Source: Pseudomonadota bacterium
GTDB lineage: Bacteria; Pseudomonadota; Alphaproteobacteria; Rhodospirillales; Casp-alpha2
Direction: 5' to 3'
DNA length: 10,431 nucleotides
Assembly (NCBI GenBank): GCA_027620395.1
Contig: JAQBZY010000021.1
Coordinates: forward strand, 1-10,431
The position numbers were made by a program, and so were the translations under genes. This document shows positions 1 to 6,364 of this stretch, in pieces. A model generated the notes under the pieces. The model had not been told where the DNA came from. It did no database searches and was given only the letters and a program-made list of their open reading frames with translations. Numbering within the stretch: the first letter of the stretch is position 1; each line of letters opens with the position of its first letter.

Positions 1-376
1 ACTTGCCGCCGATGGCGCGGCGTGGCCGGTGCAGCGACGGAAATTCCGGCACCAGCTTTTCACCGGTGGCGCCGCCGTTGTCCTGCAATTGAACCGGCCG
101 GGCGGGATATTCCTCGGTATCGCCGCGGGCGATGATCCACTCGCCACGCAGTCTCGGCAGGCCGGCTTCGATGTCGATGTGGGCGGCGGGGTCGGTGTAG
201 GCGCCGGTGGTGTCATAGACGACCAGCGGTTTTTCCTTCGCACTTTCGTGCACGAAGATGCGCCGCATCGGCACCTTGTGCGCGCCCAACCGCTCGCCCC
301 CGACAAAGAATTTCTCCGACGCCGGCAGCGCACCCAAGGTGACGTCGCCAGTGGTCGGCTTGCGAATCTCGTTCAT
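1..376 (-). CDS. thiC: Phosphomethylpyrimidine synthase ThiC, N-terminal part (cut by window edge)
   Basis: ThiC is a radical-SAM enzyme that rearranges 5-aminoimidazole ribotide into HMP phosphate, the pyrimidine half of thiamine. Only the first 125 codons lie here; the C-terminal part, including the cluster-binding cysteines, is beyond the left edge. The visible part matches the ThiC N-terminal domain: VPMRRIFVH at about residues 35-43, VVYDTTGAYTDP at 52-63, a GLPRLRGEW segment at 72-80, and the RPRRAI segment at 118-122 that leads into the barrel. The ATG at 376-374 is supported by a GGAGG Shine-Dalgarno at 391-387, ten bases upstream. A TPP riboswitch precedes the gene, which independently supports both the identity and feedback regulation by thiamine pyrophosphate. 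Confidence 0.95.
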   Translation of the reverse strand, partial: MNEIRKPTTGDVTLGALPASEKFFVGGERLGAHKVPMRRIFVHESAKEKPLVVYDTTGAYTDPAAHIDIEAGLPRLRGEWIIARGDTEEYPARPVQLQDNGGATGEKLVPEFPSLHRPRRAIGGK

Positions 377-452
377 GACGGTTGTTCCTCCGCTCGCATC
401 AAGGGTCGGATAGGCTTGGGGAGGGGAGGGGCGCTTGCGGCACCGATTCCGA
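377..452 (-). promoter_or_regulatory. Riboswitch expression platform with C-rich anti-Shine-Dalgarno tract
   Basis: Between aptamer and thiC start there is no intrinsic terminator: no hairpin followed by a U run. Instead a CCCCTCCCCTCCCC tract lies at 431-418, and the GGAGG ribosome site is at 391-387. The tract contains CCTCC, able to pair with GGAGG. The same tract can also pair through seven bases with GGAGGGG of the aptamer P3 strand (536-530). These two pairings exclude each other, which suggests control of translation initiation. The pairings are seen in the sequence; the switching model is inference. Confidence 0.55.
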
Positions 453-553
453 TCCCTACGCCAGCGTGACCCGGATCAGGTTCAACTGGTCACCGCGGTC
501 GGAGCGGCGCTCCTTGGCGATATCTCAGCCCCCTCCGGGGCTCCCCGCGGAAA
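453..553 (-). ncRNA. TPP riboswitch (THI element) aptamer upstream of thiC
   Basis: Read on the minus strand, this holds the diagnostic parts of the thiamine pyrophosphate aptamer. The CTGAGA element is at 528-523, preceded by the P3 hairpin GCCCC/GGGGC. GAACCTGATC is at 483-474, followed by CGGGTCACGCTGGCGTAGGG. The ends can close as P1: TTTCCGCG (553-546) with CGTAGGGA (460-453), mostly Watson-Crick and G-U pairs. It lies 76 bases upstream of the thiC ATG on the same strand, the usual arrangement. Binding of TPP is expected to lower thiC expression. Confidence 0.95.
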
Positions 554-562
554 TATAGGCGG

Positions 563-591
563 ACTCTGAGGCTTTCGGCGGCGCCGGTCAA
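563..591 (-). promoter_or_regulatory. Possible sigma-70-type promoter for the thiC leader
   Basis: On the minus strand, TTGACC (591-586) is followed after 17 bases by CAGAGT (568-563), a good -35 with a weak -10. Transcription would begin near position 556, just at the 5' end of the TPP aptamer (553). That placement is the main support, since the -10 matches poorly. Confidence 0.3.
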
Positions 592-611
592 GGGTCCGTT
601 GGGCGGCGCAA

Positions 612-1076
612 TCAGGCGGCGGCGCGGATGTCGCGGTCTTCATGGCCCGAGAAATCGGCATCGGCGATCACTTCGTCGCCCCATTCCTCGATGGTTCTGC
701 GTTGCGCGTCCCTGAGATCCGTGAGCCGGCGTTCGGCCATCACCATGATGAAAGAACTGATCACCGGCGGCAGCGTCATATACAACGCCCAGCCGAAACT
801 TGCGCCACCGTACATGACGGCGAGCGAAAAGACATCGGTCAGGATGCCGGACGCCTGACGGATCGTATGATCTTGCCGCCAGAGATCGATCAGATACGGA
901 AAGACACCGCAGGAATTGAATCCACCGACACAGAAGGTGGCATATTTCTCCTCGGTCCGGTCGATGATCCAGGCGACGATGCCGGGCAACATCCCGAAAC
1001 CTATCAGCATGACGGTTGGCAATGCCGTCAACGCCATCAGCGCTATAATGATCAAACTCCAAATGATCTTGCGCAT
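612..1076 (-). CDS. Small multi-pass membrane protein encoded with the pseudokinase
   Basis: This 154-residue protein has no function I can name. A hydrophobic stretch at residues 5-38 could form one long or two short membrane segments, broken by LPGIVAWIIDR. A second hydrophobic region at about 78-114 could form two more. A hydrophilic loop at 39-75 carries two cysteines (49 and 56) and several aromatic residues. The tail from about residue 115 is charged (ERRLTDLRDAQRR, then many Asp and Glu) and probably cytoplasmic. The ATG at 1076 has only a weak purine-rich site upstream. The gene begins 12 bp after the stop codon of the kinase-like gene, so the two are very likely cotranscribed and their products may act together at the membrane. 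The function is unknown; that it is a real gene is well supported by hydrophobicity pattern and context. Confidence 0.8.
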   Translation of the reverse strand: MRKIIWSLIIIALMALTALPTVMLIGFGMLPGIVAWIIDRTEEKYATFCVGGFNSCGVFPYLIDLWRQDHTIRQASGILTDVFSLAVMYGGASFGWALYMTLPPVISSFIMVMAERRLTDLRDAQRRTIEEWGDEVIADADFSGHEDRDIRAAA

Positions 1077-1088
1077 GTCCGTGTCCGC

Positions 1089-3128
1089 CTACCAGAGCCT
1101 GACCAGGAATATCACCGAGACCGCGATCATGGTTGCCATAACCGAAATCATCGCCGCCGTTTTCTGGCCGGTTCTCTGAGCGCTTTCGGCAAGCTCCGAT
1201 CCGGCGCCTTCGAGTTCCCGGATTTCCGCCGCCGTCGCCGAATATTCGACCAAAGCTTCGGCGTAACCGTCCTGATCCTCGCGGCGCTTCTCGGCGTTGT
1301 CGATCATGTCGAACAAATCGGGCAGACTGCCGCGGCGCACCAGGCGCGGTATTTCCCTCTCCAATTCCCGCCGCGTCGCGCGGTTGTGATAGCTATTGAT
1401 GGCCGGACCAAGCAGGCCACCGATCCAACTTGCCAAGCCGTAAAGCGGGTCGGCCCGCAGTTTCCACTGCAAAAAGGCGTACAGACTTAAGACGCCGACA
1501 AGAGAGGTGTCCTCGCGCCGGGAGCTGATGGCGCGGAGGTGCGGTGAGATGTCTTCGAAGAACCTGGATGCGATAAAGGCCGATATATGCGGATCCATGG
1601 GCCAGGTCTTGCCGTCGATGTTGTTGGCGGCGCGATCAAGAGCCGGCAGCAGATCGGCGACTTCGAAAACACCATCCCCCAAGATGAGCTCGCTTTGACA
1701 CGGCAGGCCCGGGTTCAATTCATAAATGGCGCGCTCGAGACCAATCGCCGGTTGGTCTTGGGTCAGCCAGTGCTTAAGTTGTGCAAAATTTCGGGTGATG
1801 TCGATGGCATCGCCGTAAGGTGGCTTATTTTGCAGCCAAATTAAATGAAGGTCGCGGTTAATCATTTCGATCGGAATTTGGGCTGTGCCGTTGCGGATCA
1901 ACTCCAACGCCAAGACCGGACCGATGCCATCGGGCACAATCGAAAATCCCCGGTACCGCATGGGTCCGTAAGGATCGAGTGCGATACACGCCCGGGCGAC
2001 CACGTATTCCTCCGATCCTTGCCAATCATCCTTATGGAAATTCGCGTTGTCGATGATTGATTTCAGGGCGTCGACGAGCTTTTCGTCCTCGGTGCGCCTG
2101 AGCCATGCCAGGAATGTTTCGTCGCGCAGCAACTTTGCCGCCTCAGGAATATTACGGTTGAAGGCGTGCGCCAATGTGCGGACGTTGGTATGTTCGCGGC
2201 CGCCAAAGCGAAGCGGATTGTCGGCTTTTTTTGAGGGCTTTTTCTGCTGCGGGGTTTGTTTGCGACCGCTCAGCCACAATTCCAATTCTTGCATGCCCCA
2301 CCGATCCGACGTCGAATCGGTGAGAAGGCCCCGGAGAGGCTCTAGGAGCGACAGCGGGATACGGGCATTGCCGCAGATGGCCGCATAACTGCCGTGATCG
2401 ACGCGGCGCTGGTTAAGATCTTCGGGCTTCACGCGCTCGACCGGGTTATGGCCGAGGGTTAGGACGGCGAAGGTCACGCCGATTGCGTACATGTCATCGG
2501 CAAGCGCGCCTTCGCCGCGTCCGGCCGGCATCGCCAACGCTCGCTCGATCGGCTCGTACATGACTGGTTGATCGAACCCCGGAGGGGCGGTGACGCATTC
2601 GCCGAGGACGATGTCGTCACGTTCTTCATTCATAAAGAAAATGTTGTCCGGGCGGATGGCGCGGTGCGAAATTTTCAACGTGTGCACTTCGCGCAAGCCC
2701 TCGACGATCGGCTGAATGACTCGGCGGGGGATATCGTACTCGGTCAACTTGGCGTTGCCGCGGCGGAGTTGATCGATAACCCGGCCGCCAAGTGGCCGTT
2801 CGTAGATGACGATCATGGTCCGTTGATCGAGGATCGGCCAAAAGACGGCCTCGGCCTCGACCAAGGCCAGGAATCCGAGGCCTGGACTGCCGCGCATTGC
2901 ATTGATGGCATTGGCGCGCACCGGCAAACCCGGCGTGCAGACGAGGGCAAAAAGTTTACGTGTCAGATCCCGGCGGTCTTCGGCATGGAATGCTTGCGCG
3001 TTGGGAGAGTCGAGCTCCGGTAGCGGCTTGCCGCCGTCGACCAAAAAGCGGTCGTGCAGCACCGCACTTCCGCCGCGCTCCGGCGCGGTGAAATCTGGTA
3101 CCTCCTCGGTTTCAGGCGTTTCTGCCAT
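1089..3128 (-). CDS. Membrane-anchored serine/threonine-kinase-like protein, probable pseudokinase
   Basis: This 679-residue protein carries a recognisable but degenerate protein-kinase domain at about residues 25-290. The hinge-like IVIYERPLGGRV is at 106-117. The catalytic loop reads SHRAIRPDNIFF at 154-165, so the HRD aspartate is Ala and the usual Lys is Arg, while the Asn is kept. The DFG position reads GEC (176-178). An APE-like YEPIER is at 191-196, the alpha-F ADDMYAIGVTF at 210-220, and the subdomain XI DRW at 275-277. No glycine-rich loop or VAIK lysine is visible. A basic linker (about 287-302) leads to a long, mostly helical region to about 600, then a charged, coiled-coil-like stretch (about 610-655) and one C-terminal membrane segment (about 658-677), as in a tail-anchored protein. 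I chose the ATG at 3128, which has AGGA eight bases upstream; a TTG at 3146 would add six residues and has no good ribosome site. I recall similar proteins labelled serine/threonine kinase in alphaproteobacteria. Lack of catalytic activity is inferred from the missing residues. Confidence 0.85.
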   Translation of the reverse strand: MAETPETEEVPDFTAPERGGSAVLHDRFLVDGGKPLPELDSPNAQAFHAEDRRDLTRKLFALVCTPGLPVRANAINAMRGSPGLGFLALVEAEAVFWPILDQRTMIVIYERPLGGRVIDQLRRGNAKLTEYDIPRRVIQPIVEGLREVHTLKISHRAIRPDNIFFMNEERDDIVLGECVTAPPGFDQPVMYEPIERALAMPAGRGEGALADDMYAIGVTFAVLTLGHNPVERVKPEDLNQRRVDHGSYAAICGNARIPLSLLEPLRGLLTDSTSDRWGMQELELWLSGRKQTPQQKKPSKKADNPLRFGGREHTNVRTLAHAFNRNIPEAAKLLRDETFLAWLRRTEDEKLVDALKSIIDNANFHKDDWQGSEEYVVARACIALDPYGPMRYRGFSIVPDGIGPVLALELIRNGTAQIPIEMINRDLHLIWLQNKPPYGDAIDITRNFAQLKHWLTQDQPAIGLERAIYELNPGLPCQSELILGDGVFEVADLLPALDRAANNIDGKTWPMDPHISAFIASRFFEDISPHLRAISSRREDTSLVGVLSLYAFLQWKLRADPLYGLASWIGGLLGPAINSYHNRATRRELEREIPRLVRRGSLPDLFDMIDNAEKRREDQDGYAEALVEYSATAAEIRELEGAGSELAESAQRTGQKTAAMISVMATMIAVSVIFLVRLW

Positions 3129-3222
3129 TCTTCGCGTCCTGGTCAAGCGTTACCGTGCCGCCGAAACAGTGACGGCATCGTCGATTGCCCGGCGCTATCC
3201 TCGCGGCGGGAAACCACCCGGA

Positions 3223-3251
3223 ATTGAATCTCGGATCGGTTTTTGGTGCAA
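3223..3251 (-). promoter_or_regulatory. Possible promoter for the pseudokinase operon
   Basis: On the minus strand TTGCAC (3251-3246) and TTCAAT (3228-3223) are 17 bases apart, resembling a sigma-70 -35/-10 pair with four of six matches in the -10. It lies in the 140-bp gap between the tetR stop and the pseudokinase ATG and would give a leader of roughly 90 bases. No conserved operator was seen in the gap. The call rests on short motifs only. Confidence 0.25.
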
Positions 3252-3268
3252 GCTTTACATTGCGATGG

Positions 3269-3850
3269 TCATGGATCGTGGTTAACGGCGCCGGCCAGGC
3301 GGCACGCGGCATTCCTGGCCGAGGCAATGTAAACCGGGTCGCCGTGGATCAGCACCAGCGTCACCGCGCCTTCCAGCAAGATCGTTACATGGCGTGCCAG
3401 TTCGACGGCATCGGCGGCGCCGAGGGCGGCCAGCCGGGCGGCCAACATCCGCTCAATCTCGGCCTTGTGCCCCTTGGCTGCGATCCGCGCCGGATGGCCC
3501 GGCATGTCGGCGAGTTCGACGGCGATGCGGGTGAACCCCGAACCGAGCCATCTTGGCTGCCCTGCCCACTCGGCGAGTGCATCGAAGATGGCGCCGATTA
3601 ATTGCGCCGGATCGTCGGCACCACCCAATGCCCAGCTTTCGATTCGTTTCAACGCATGTTCGCGTTGGTGCGCCAGAACGGCGCCGGCGACAGTGTCTTT
3701 GCTGTCGAAATGATAATAGAGCGTCCGCTTAGTGACGCCCGCCGCCCGGGCAATGGCGTCGACACCGACGCGGGCAAAGCCGTGCCGGTAAAACAGCTCG
3801 TACGCCGCATCGAGAATTTTTTCGCGGGTCTTTTCGGCGGATCTGGACAT
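3269..3850 (-). CDS. TetR-family transcriptional repressor
   Basis: This 193-residue protein has the standard TetR architecture. The N-terminal DNA-binding domain opens with REKILDAAYELFYRHGF (9-25), and the helix-turn-helix spans about 29-48 with the typical GVTKRTLYYHFDSKD signature (38-52). A variable all-helical ligand and dimerisation domain follows from about 60. The ATG at 3850 is the natural start, with no Shine-Dalgarno upstream. The gene is divergent from the mandelate-racemase-type enzyme at 3932, and a palindromic site lies between them. It therefore most likely represses both that gene and itself, with the enzyme's substrate or a related compound as inducer. The ligand cannot be read from sequence. 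Confidence 0.93.
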   Translation of the reverse strand: MSRSAEKTREKILDAAYELFYRHGFARVGVDAIARAAGVTKRTLYYHFDSKDTVAGAVLAHQREHALKRIESWALGGADDPAQLIGAIFDALAEWAGQPRWLGSGFTRIAVELADMPGHPARIAAKGHKAEIERMLAARLAALGAADAVELARHVTILLEGAVTLVLIHGDPVYIASARNAACRLAGAVNHDP

Positions 3851-3857
3851 GATTCAA

Positions 3858-3863
3858 AGTATA
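3858..3863 (-). promoter_or_regulatory. Probable -10 element of tetR, giving a leaderless transcript
   Basis: On the minus strand TATACT at 3863-3858 matches the -10 consensus in five of six positions. Its downstream end is seven bases from the A of the tetR ATG (3850), so transcription would start at or next to the start codon. No Shine-Dalgarno is present. The -35 region (around 3881-3886) is poor. The element overlaps the palindrome at 3861-3878, fitting autorepression. Confidence 0.45.
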
Positions 3864-3878
3864 CCGACTAGTGAGTAT
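3861..3878. promoter_or_regulatory. Likely TetR operator palindrome
   Basis: ATACCGACTAGTGAGTAT is an imperfect inverted repeat: outer arms ATAC/GTAT and a central ACTAGT are perfectly symmetric, and only the two dinucleotides between them break symmetry (14 of 18 positions). Size and symmetry suit a TetR dimer. It sits in the 81-bp divergent region, overlaps the probable tetR -10, and lies just upstream of the likely promoter of the enzyme gene. Binding by this repressor is inferred from location. Confidence 0.65.
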
Positions 3879-3898
3879 GGAAAAGTGCCACGCCGTCC

Positions 3899-3904
3899 TA
3901 GACT
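3899..3904 (+). promoter_or_regulatory. Possible -10 element for the enolase-superfamily gene
   Basis: TAGACT at 3899-3904 resembles a -10 hexamer and lies 27 bases before the ATG, leaving a short leader with GGAG at 3922-3925. The -35 expected near 3876-3881 (TATGGA) is weak and abuts the palindrome, which would suit a repressor-blocked promoter. Evidence is limited to short motifs. Confidence 0.25.
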
Positions 3905-3931
3905 GCTCTGGAATCAATCCTGGAGATCAAC

Positions 3932-5011
3932 ATGCCCGACCATCTGACAATTGACAGCATTCGGATCCGCCCGGTCGTGGTGCCGATGCCGCGTCCGATC
4001 CGAACTGCCGTCGGCGAAATTCCCTCGGCCCCTTTGGTATTGATCGATGTTTCGACCACCGAAGGCGTCACCGGGCGGGCCTATGTCTTCGCCTACAAAC
4101 CGCTGGCGGTCCGGCCGTTGGTCGAGATGTTGCAGGCGTTGGCCGGGATCATTGCCGGTAAGGCCGTGGTCCCCGTCGAGCGGATGCGCGAACTCGACAT
4201 CGCGCTCAAGCTCCTGGGTCGTCAAGGTCTCGCCGGCATGGCGATGTCCGGTCTCGACATGGCGCTTTGGGATGTCCTGGCCCGGGCCCGGGGCATGGCG
4301 CTCTGTGAATTGCTCGGCGGCACGGCAAAACCGCTTCCAGCCTACGACAGTTTCGGGCTGGTCGATCCGAAACGCGACCGCAAGGCATTGGAAAAATCCG
4401 TCATCGCCGGTTTCCGGGCGATCAAGATCAAGGTTGGTGGCGGCAGCCTCGCCGACGATGTCGGGATGGTTGGCGGGGTCCGGGAAATTCTCGGACCCGA
4501 GGTTCGATTGATGATCGACTATAATCAGTCTCTCAATCCGGTCGAGGCGGTTCGCCGCGCCGAACGGCTATTCGAATTCGACATCGACTGGATCGAGGAG
4601 CCCGTCGCCGCCGACGATCTTACCGGCCACGCCCGGGTCCGCGAGAAAAGTCCGATCCCAGTGCAGACCGGCGAAAATTGGTGGTTCCCAGCCGGCATGG
4701 CGACGGCGCTGGCGCTTGATGCCTGCGATCTGGCGATGCCTGATGTCAGCCGCATCGGCGGTGTCAGCGGCTGGCTGGAAGCCGCCGGCATGGCCTCGGC
4801 GGCGTCGGTTCCGATGTCGAGCCATGCATTACTCGAAGTCAGTGCGCATCTGCTTGCCGTGACGCCGACGGCGCACTGGCTGGAATACCTCGACAAGGCG
4901 CGGGCGCTGTTGGTCGAGCCGCCTTTGCTGCAGGACGGCTGCGTGACGCCGAAGGGGCCAGGCATTGGCATGGATTGGGATCAAAAAGCGATCGCCCGCT
5001 ATGCCGCCTGA
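3932..5011 (+). CDS. Mandelate racemase-type enolase-superfamily enzyme
   Basis: The enzyme should abstract the alpha proton of a 2-hydroxy-carboxylate with help from one metal ion, as mandelate racemase does. At 359 residues it equals the recalled length of Pseudomonas mandelate racemase and aligns with it almost end to end. All catalytic positions are present one residue later than in that enzyme: KxK (Lys165, Lys167), metal ligands Asp196, Glu222 and Glu248, the Asp271-His298 dyad, and Glu318. The N-terminal capping domain also matches (TAVGEIPSAPLVLID at 25-39, VFAYKP at 52-57 with the active-site-lid Tyr55). Ser140 of the carboxylate-binding loop is kept, but the next residue is Phe where I recall His. 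The ATG has GGAG six bases upstream. The neighbouring divergent TetR gene suggests substrate-inducible expression. It may be a true mandelate racemase (mdlA) or a relative acting on another hydroxy acid or sugar acid; no other mandelate-pathway gene is in the window. Confidence 0.88.
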   Translation: MPDHLTIDSIRIRPVVVPMPRPIRTAVGEIPSAPLVLIDVSTTEGVTGRAYVFAYKPLAVRPLVEMLQALAGIIAGKAVVPVERMRELDIALKLLGRQGLAGMAMSGLDMALWDVLARARGMALCELLGGTAKPLPAYDSFGLVDPKRDRKALEKSVIAGFRAIKIKVGGGSLADDVGMVGGVREILGPEVRLMIDYNQSLNPVEAVRRAERLFEFDIDWIEEPVAADDLTGHARVREKSPIPVQTGENWWFPAGMATALALDACDLAMPDVSRIGGVSGWLEAAGMASAASVPMSSHALLEVSAHLLAVTPTAHWLEYLDKARALLVEPPLLQDGCVTPKGPGIGMDWDQKAIARYAA

Positions 5012-5041
5012 AATTGCCGAGAACCGATGACGCCCGAAAGT

Positions 5042-6334
5042 TCAGTCGCTGAACGGGTCGTGCACGAGAATCGTGTCGTCGCGCTCGGGGCTGGTCGACA
5101 ATAGCGCCACCGGTGCCTCGATCAACTCCTCGATCCGGCGGATGTATTTAATGGCCGTCGCCGGCAGGTGGGCCCATGACCGGGCGCCCTGGGTGCTTTC
5201 CGACCAGCCCTCCATGGTCTCATAGACTGGCCGCGCGTTTGCCTGGCGCTGCGTCGAGGCCGGGAGATAGCCGATTTTCTCGCCGTCGATCTCATAGCCG
5301 ACGCAGACCTTGAGTTCCTTGAAGCCATCCAGGATATCGAGCTTGGTCAGCGCAATGCCGTTGATGCCGTTGACCTTGACCGATTGGCGAACCAGGGCGG
5401 CGTCGAACCAACCGCAGCGCCTAGGCCGGCCGGTGACGACTCCGAATTCCTTGCCTTTGTCACCAAGCGTGCGGCCGATCTCGTCTGTGAGTTCGGTTGG
5501 GAACGGGCCGCTGCCGACGCGGGTCGTATAGGCCTTGGTGATACCGAGAACGTAGCCGATGGCGCCGGGACCTTGGCCCGAGCCGATCGCCGCCTGGCCA
5601 GCGACGGTATTGGACGACGTCACGTACGGATAGGTGCCATGATCAATGTCGAGCATGGTGCCTTGCGCGCCCTCGAACAATATCCGCTGACCTCGACGCC
5701 GGAATTGGTCGAGTTCCTGCCACACGGTGCGCGCGAACGGCAAGATTTTCGGGGCGACCTCGCGCAGAACGGCAAGAAGCTCGGCGCCGTCGAGCTCCGC
5801 CATGCCGAGGCCCCGCAACAGCGCATTGTGATGGAATAGCAAGGCGTCGATTTTTTTCGGCAGTGTTTCCACGTCAGTCAAGTCGGCGACGCGGATCGCA
5901 CGCCGCGCGACCTTGTCCTCGTAGGCCGGCCCGATGCCGCGGCCGGTGGTTCCGATCTTGGCGCTGCCGGCAGCCTGCTCGCGAGCCTGGTCCAGATTTC
6001 TGTGTAGCGGCAGGATCAGAACCGCGTTCTCCGCGATATAGAGATTTTTCGGCGTCACCGTGACGCCCAAGTCCTTGATCTTGTGAATTTCCGCGAGCAA
6101 GGCCCAGGGATCAAGCACGACGCCGTTGCCGATCACCGATATCTTGCCGGGCCGGACGATGCCGGACGGCAACAGGCTCAGTTTGTAGGTAACTCCGTCG
6201 ATGACGAGGGTATGGCCGGCATTGTGCCCGCCCTGAAAGCGGACCACCACGTCGGCCCGCTCGGAAAGCCAATCGACGATCTTTCCCTTACCTTCGTCTC
6301 CCCACTGTGAGCCGATGACGACGACGTTGGCCAT
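5042..6334 (-). CDS. purA: Adenylosuccinate synthetase
   Basis: PurA joins IMP and aspartate using GTP, giving adenylosuccinate, the first committed step to AMP, in the cytoplasm. The 430-residue product has full family length. The N-terminal [14 protein letters not shown] (8-21) is the GTP-binding loop with catalytic Asp13, and GGHNAGHT (35-42) supplies His41. The IMP-site segment [14 protein letters not shown] and the later GPFPTE and [11 protein letters not shown] segments are intact. The ATG at 6334 has GGAG about ten bases upstream. It starts 30 bp after the hisZ stop, so the two are probably cotranscribed. It ends only 30 bp from the convergent enolase-superfamily gene, with no clear intrinsic terminator between. 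Confidence 0.98.
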   Translation of the reverse strand: MANVVVIGSQWGDEGKGKIVDWLSERADVVVRFQGGHNAGHTLVIDGVTYKLSLLPSGIVRPGKISVIGNGVVLDPWALLAEIHKIKDLGVTVTPKNLYIAENAVLILPLHRNLDQAREQAAGSAKIGTTGRGIGPAYEDKVARRAIRVADLTDVETLPKKIDALLFHHNALLRGLGMAELDGAELLAVLREVAPKILPFARTVWQELDQFRRRGQRILFEGAQGTMLDIDHGTYPYVTSSNTVAGQAAIGSGQGPGAIGYVLGITKAYTTRVGSGPFPTELTDEIGRTLGDKGKEFGVVTGRPRRCGWFDAALVRQSVKVNGINGIALTKLDILDGFKELKVCVGYEIDGEKIGYLPASTQRQANARPVYETMEGWSESTQGARSWAHLPATAIKYIRRIEELIEAPVALLSTSPERDDTILVHDPFSD

Positions 6335-6364
6335 GCCGTTACTCTCCGATTGATCCGATTGCTG

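Noticed and set aside
29..469. Plus-strand open frame of 146 codons over the thiC region
   Set aside because: The minus strand here encodes a clear ThiC N terminus with a ribosome site and riboswitch; the plus-strand translation has no recognisable features and reads through the aptamer.
642..1490. Plus-strand open frame of 282 codons
   Set aside because: It lies antisense to the membrane-protein gene and the end of the pseudokinase gene, is rich in Arg, Gln and Asp as expected for a shadow frame in GC-rich DNA, and has no convincing start.
5041..5053. TTCAG-TCG-CTGAA hairpin at the purA end as a terminator
   Set aside because: The stem is only five base pairs, overlaps the purA stop codon, and has no T run on either strand.
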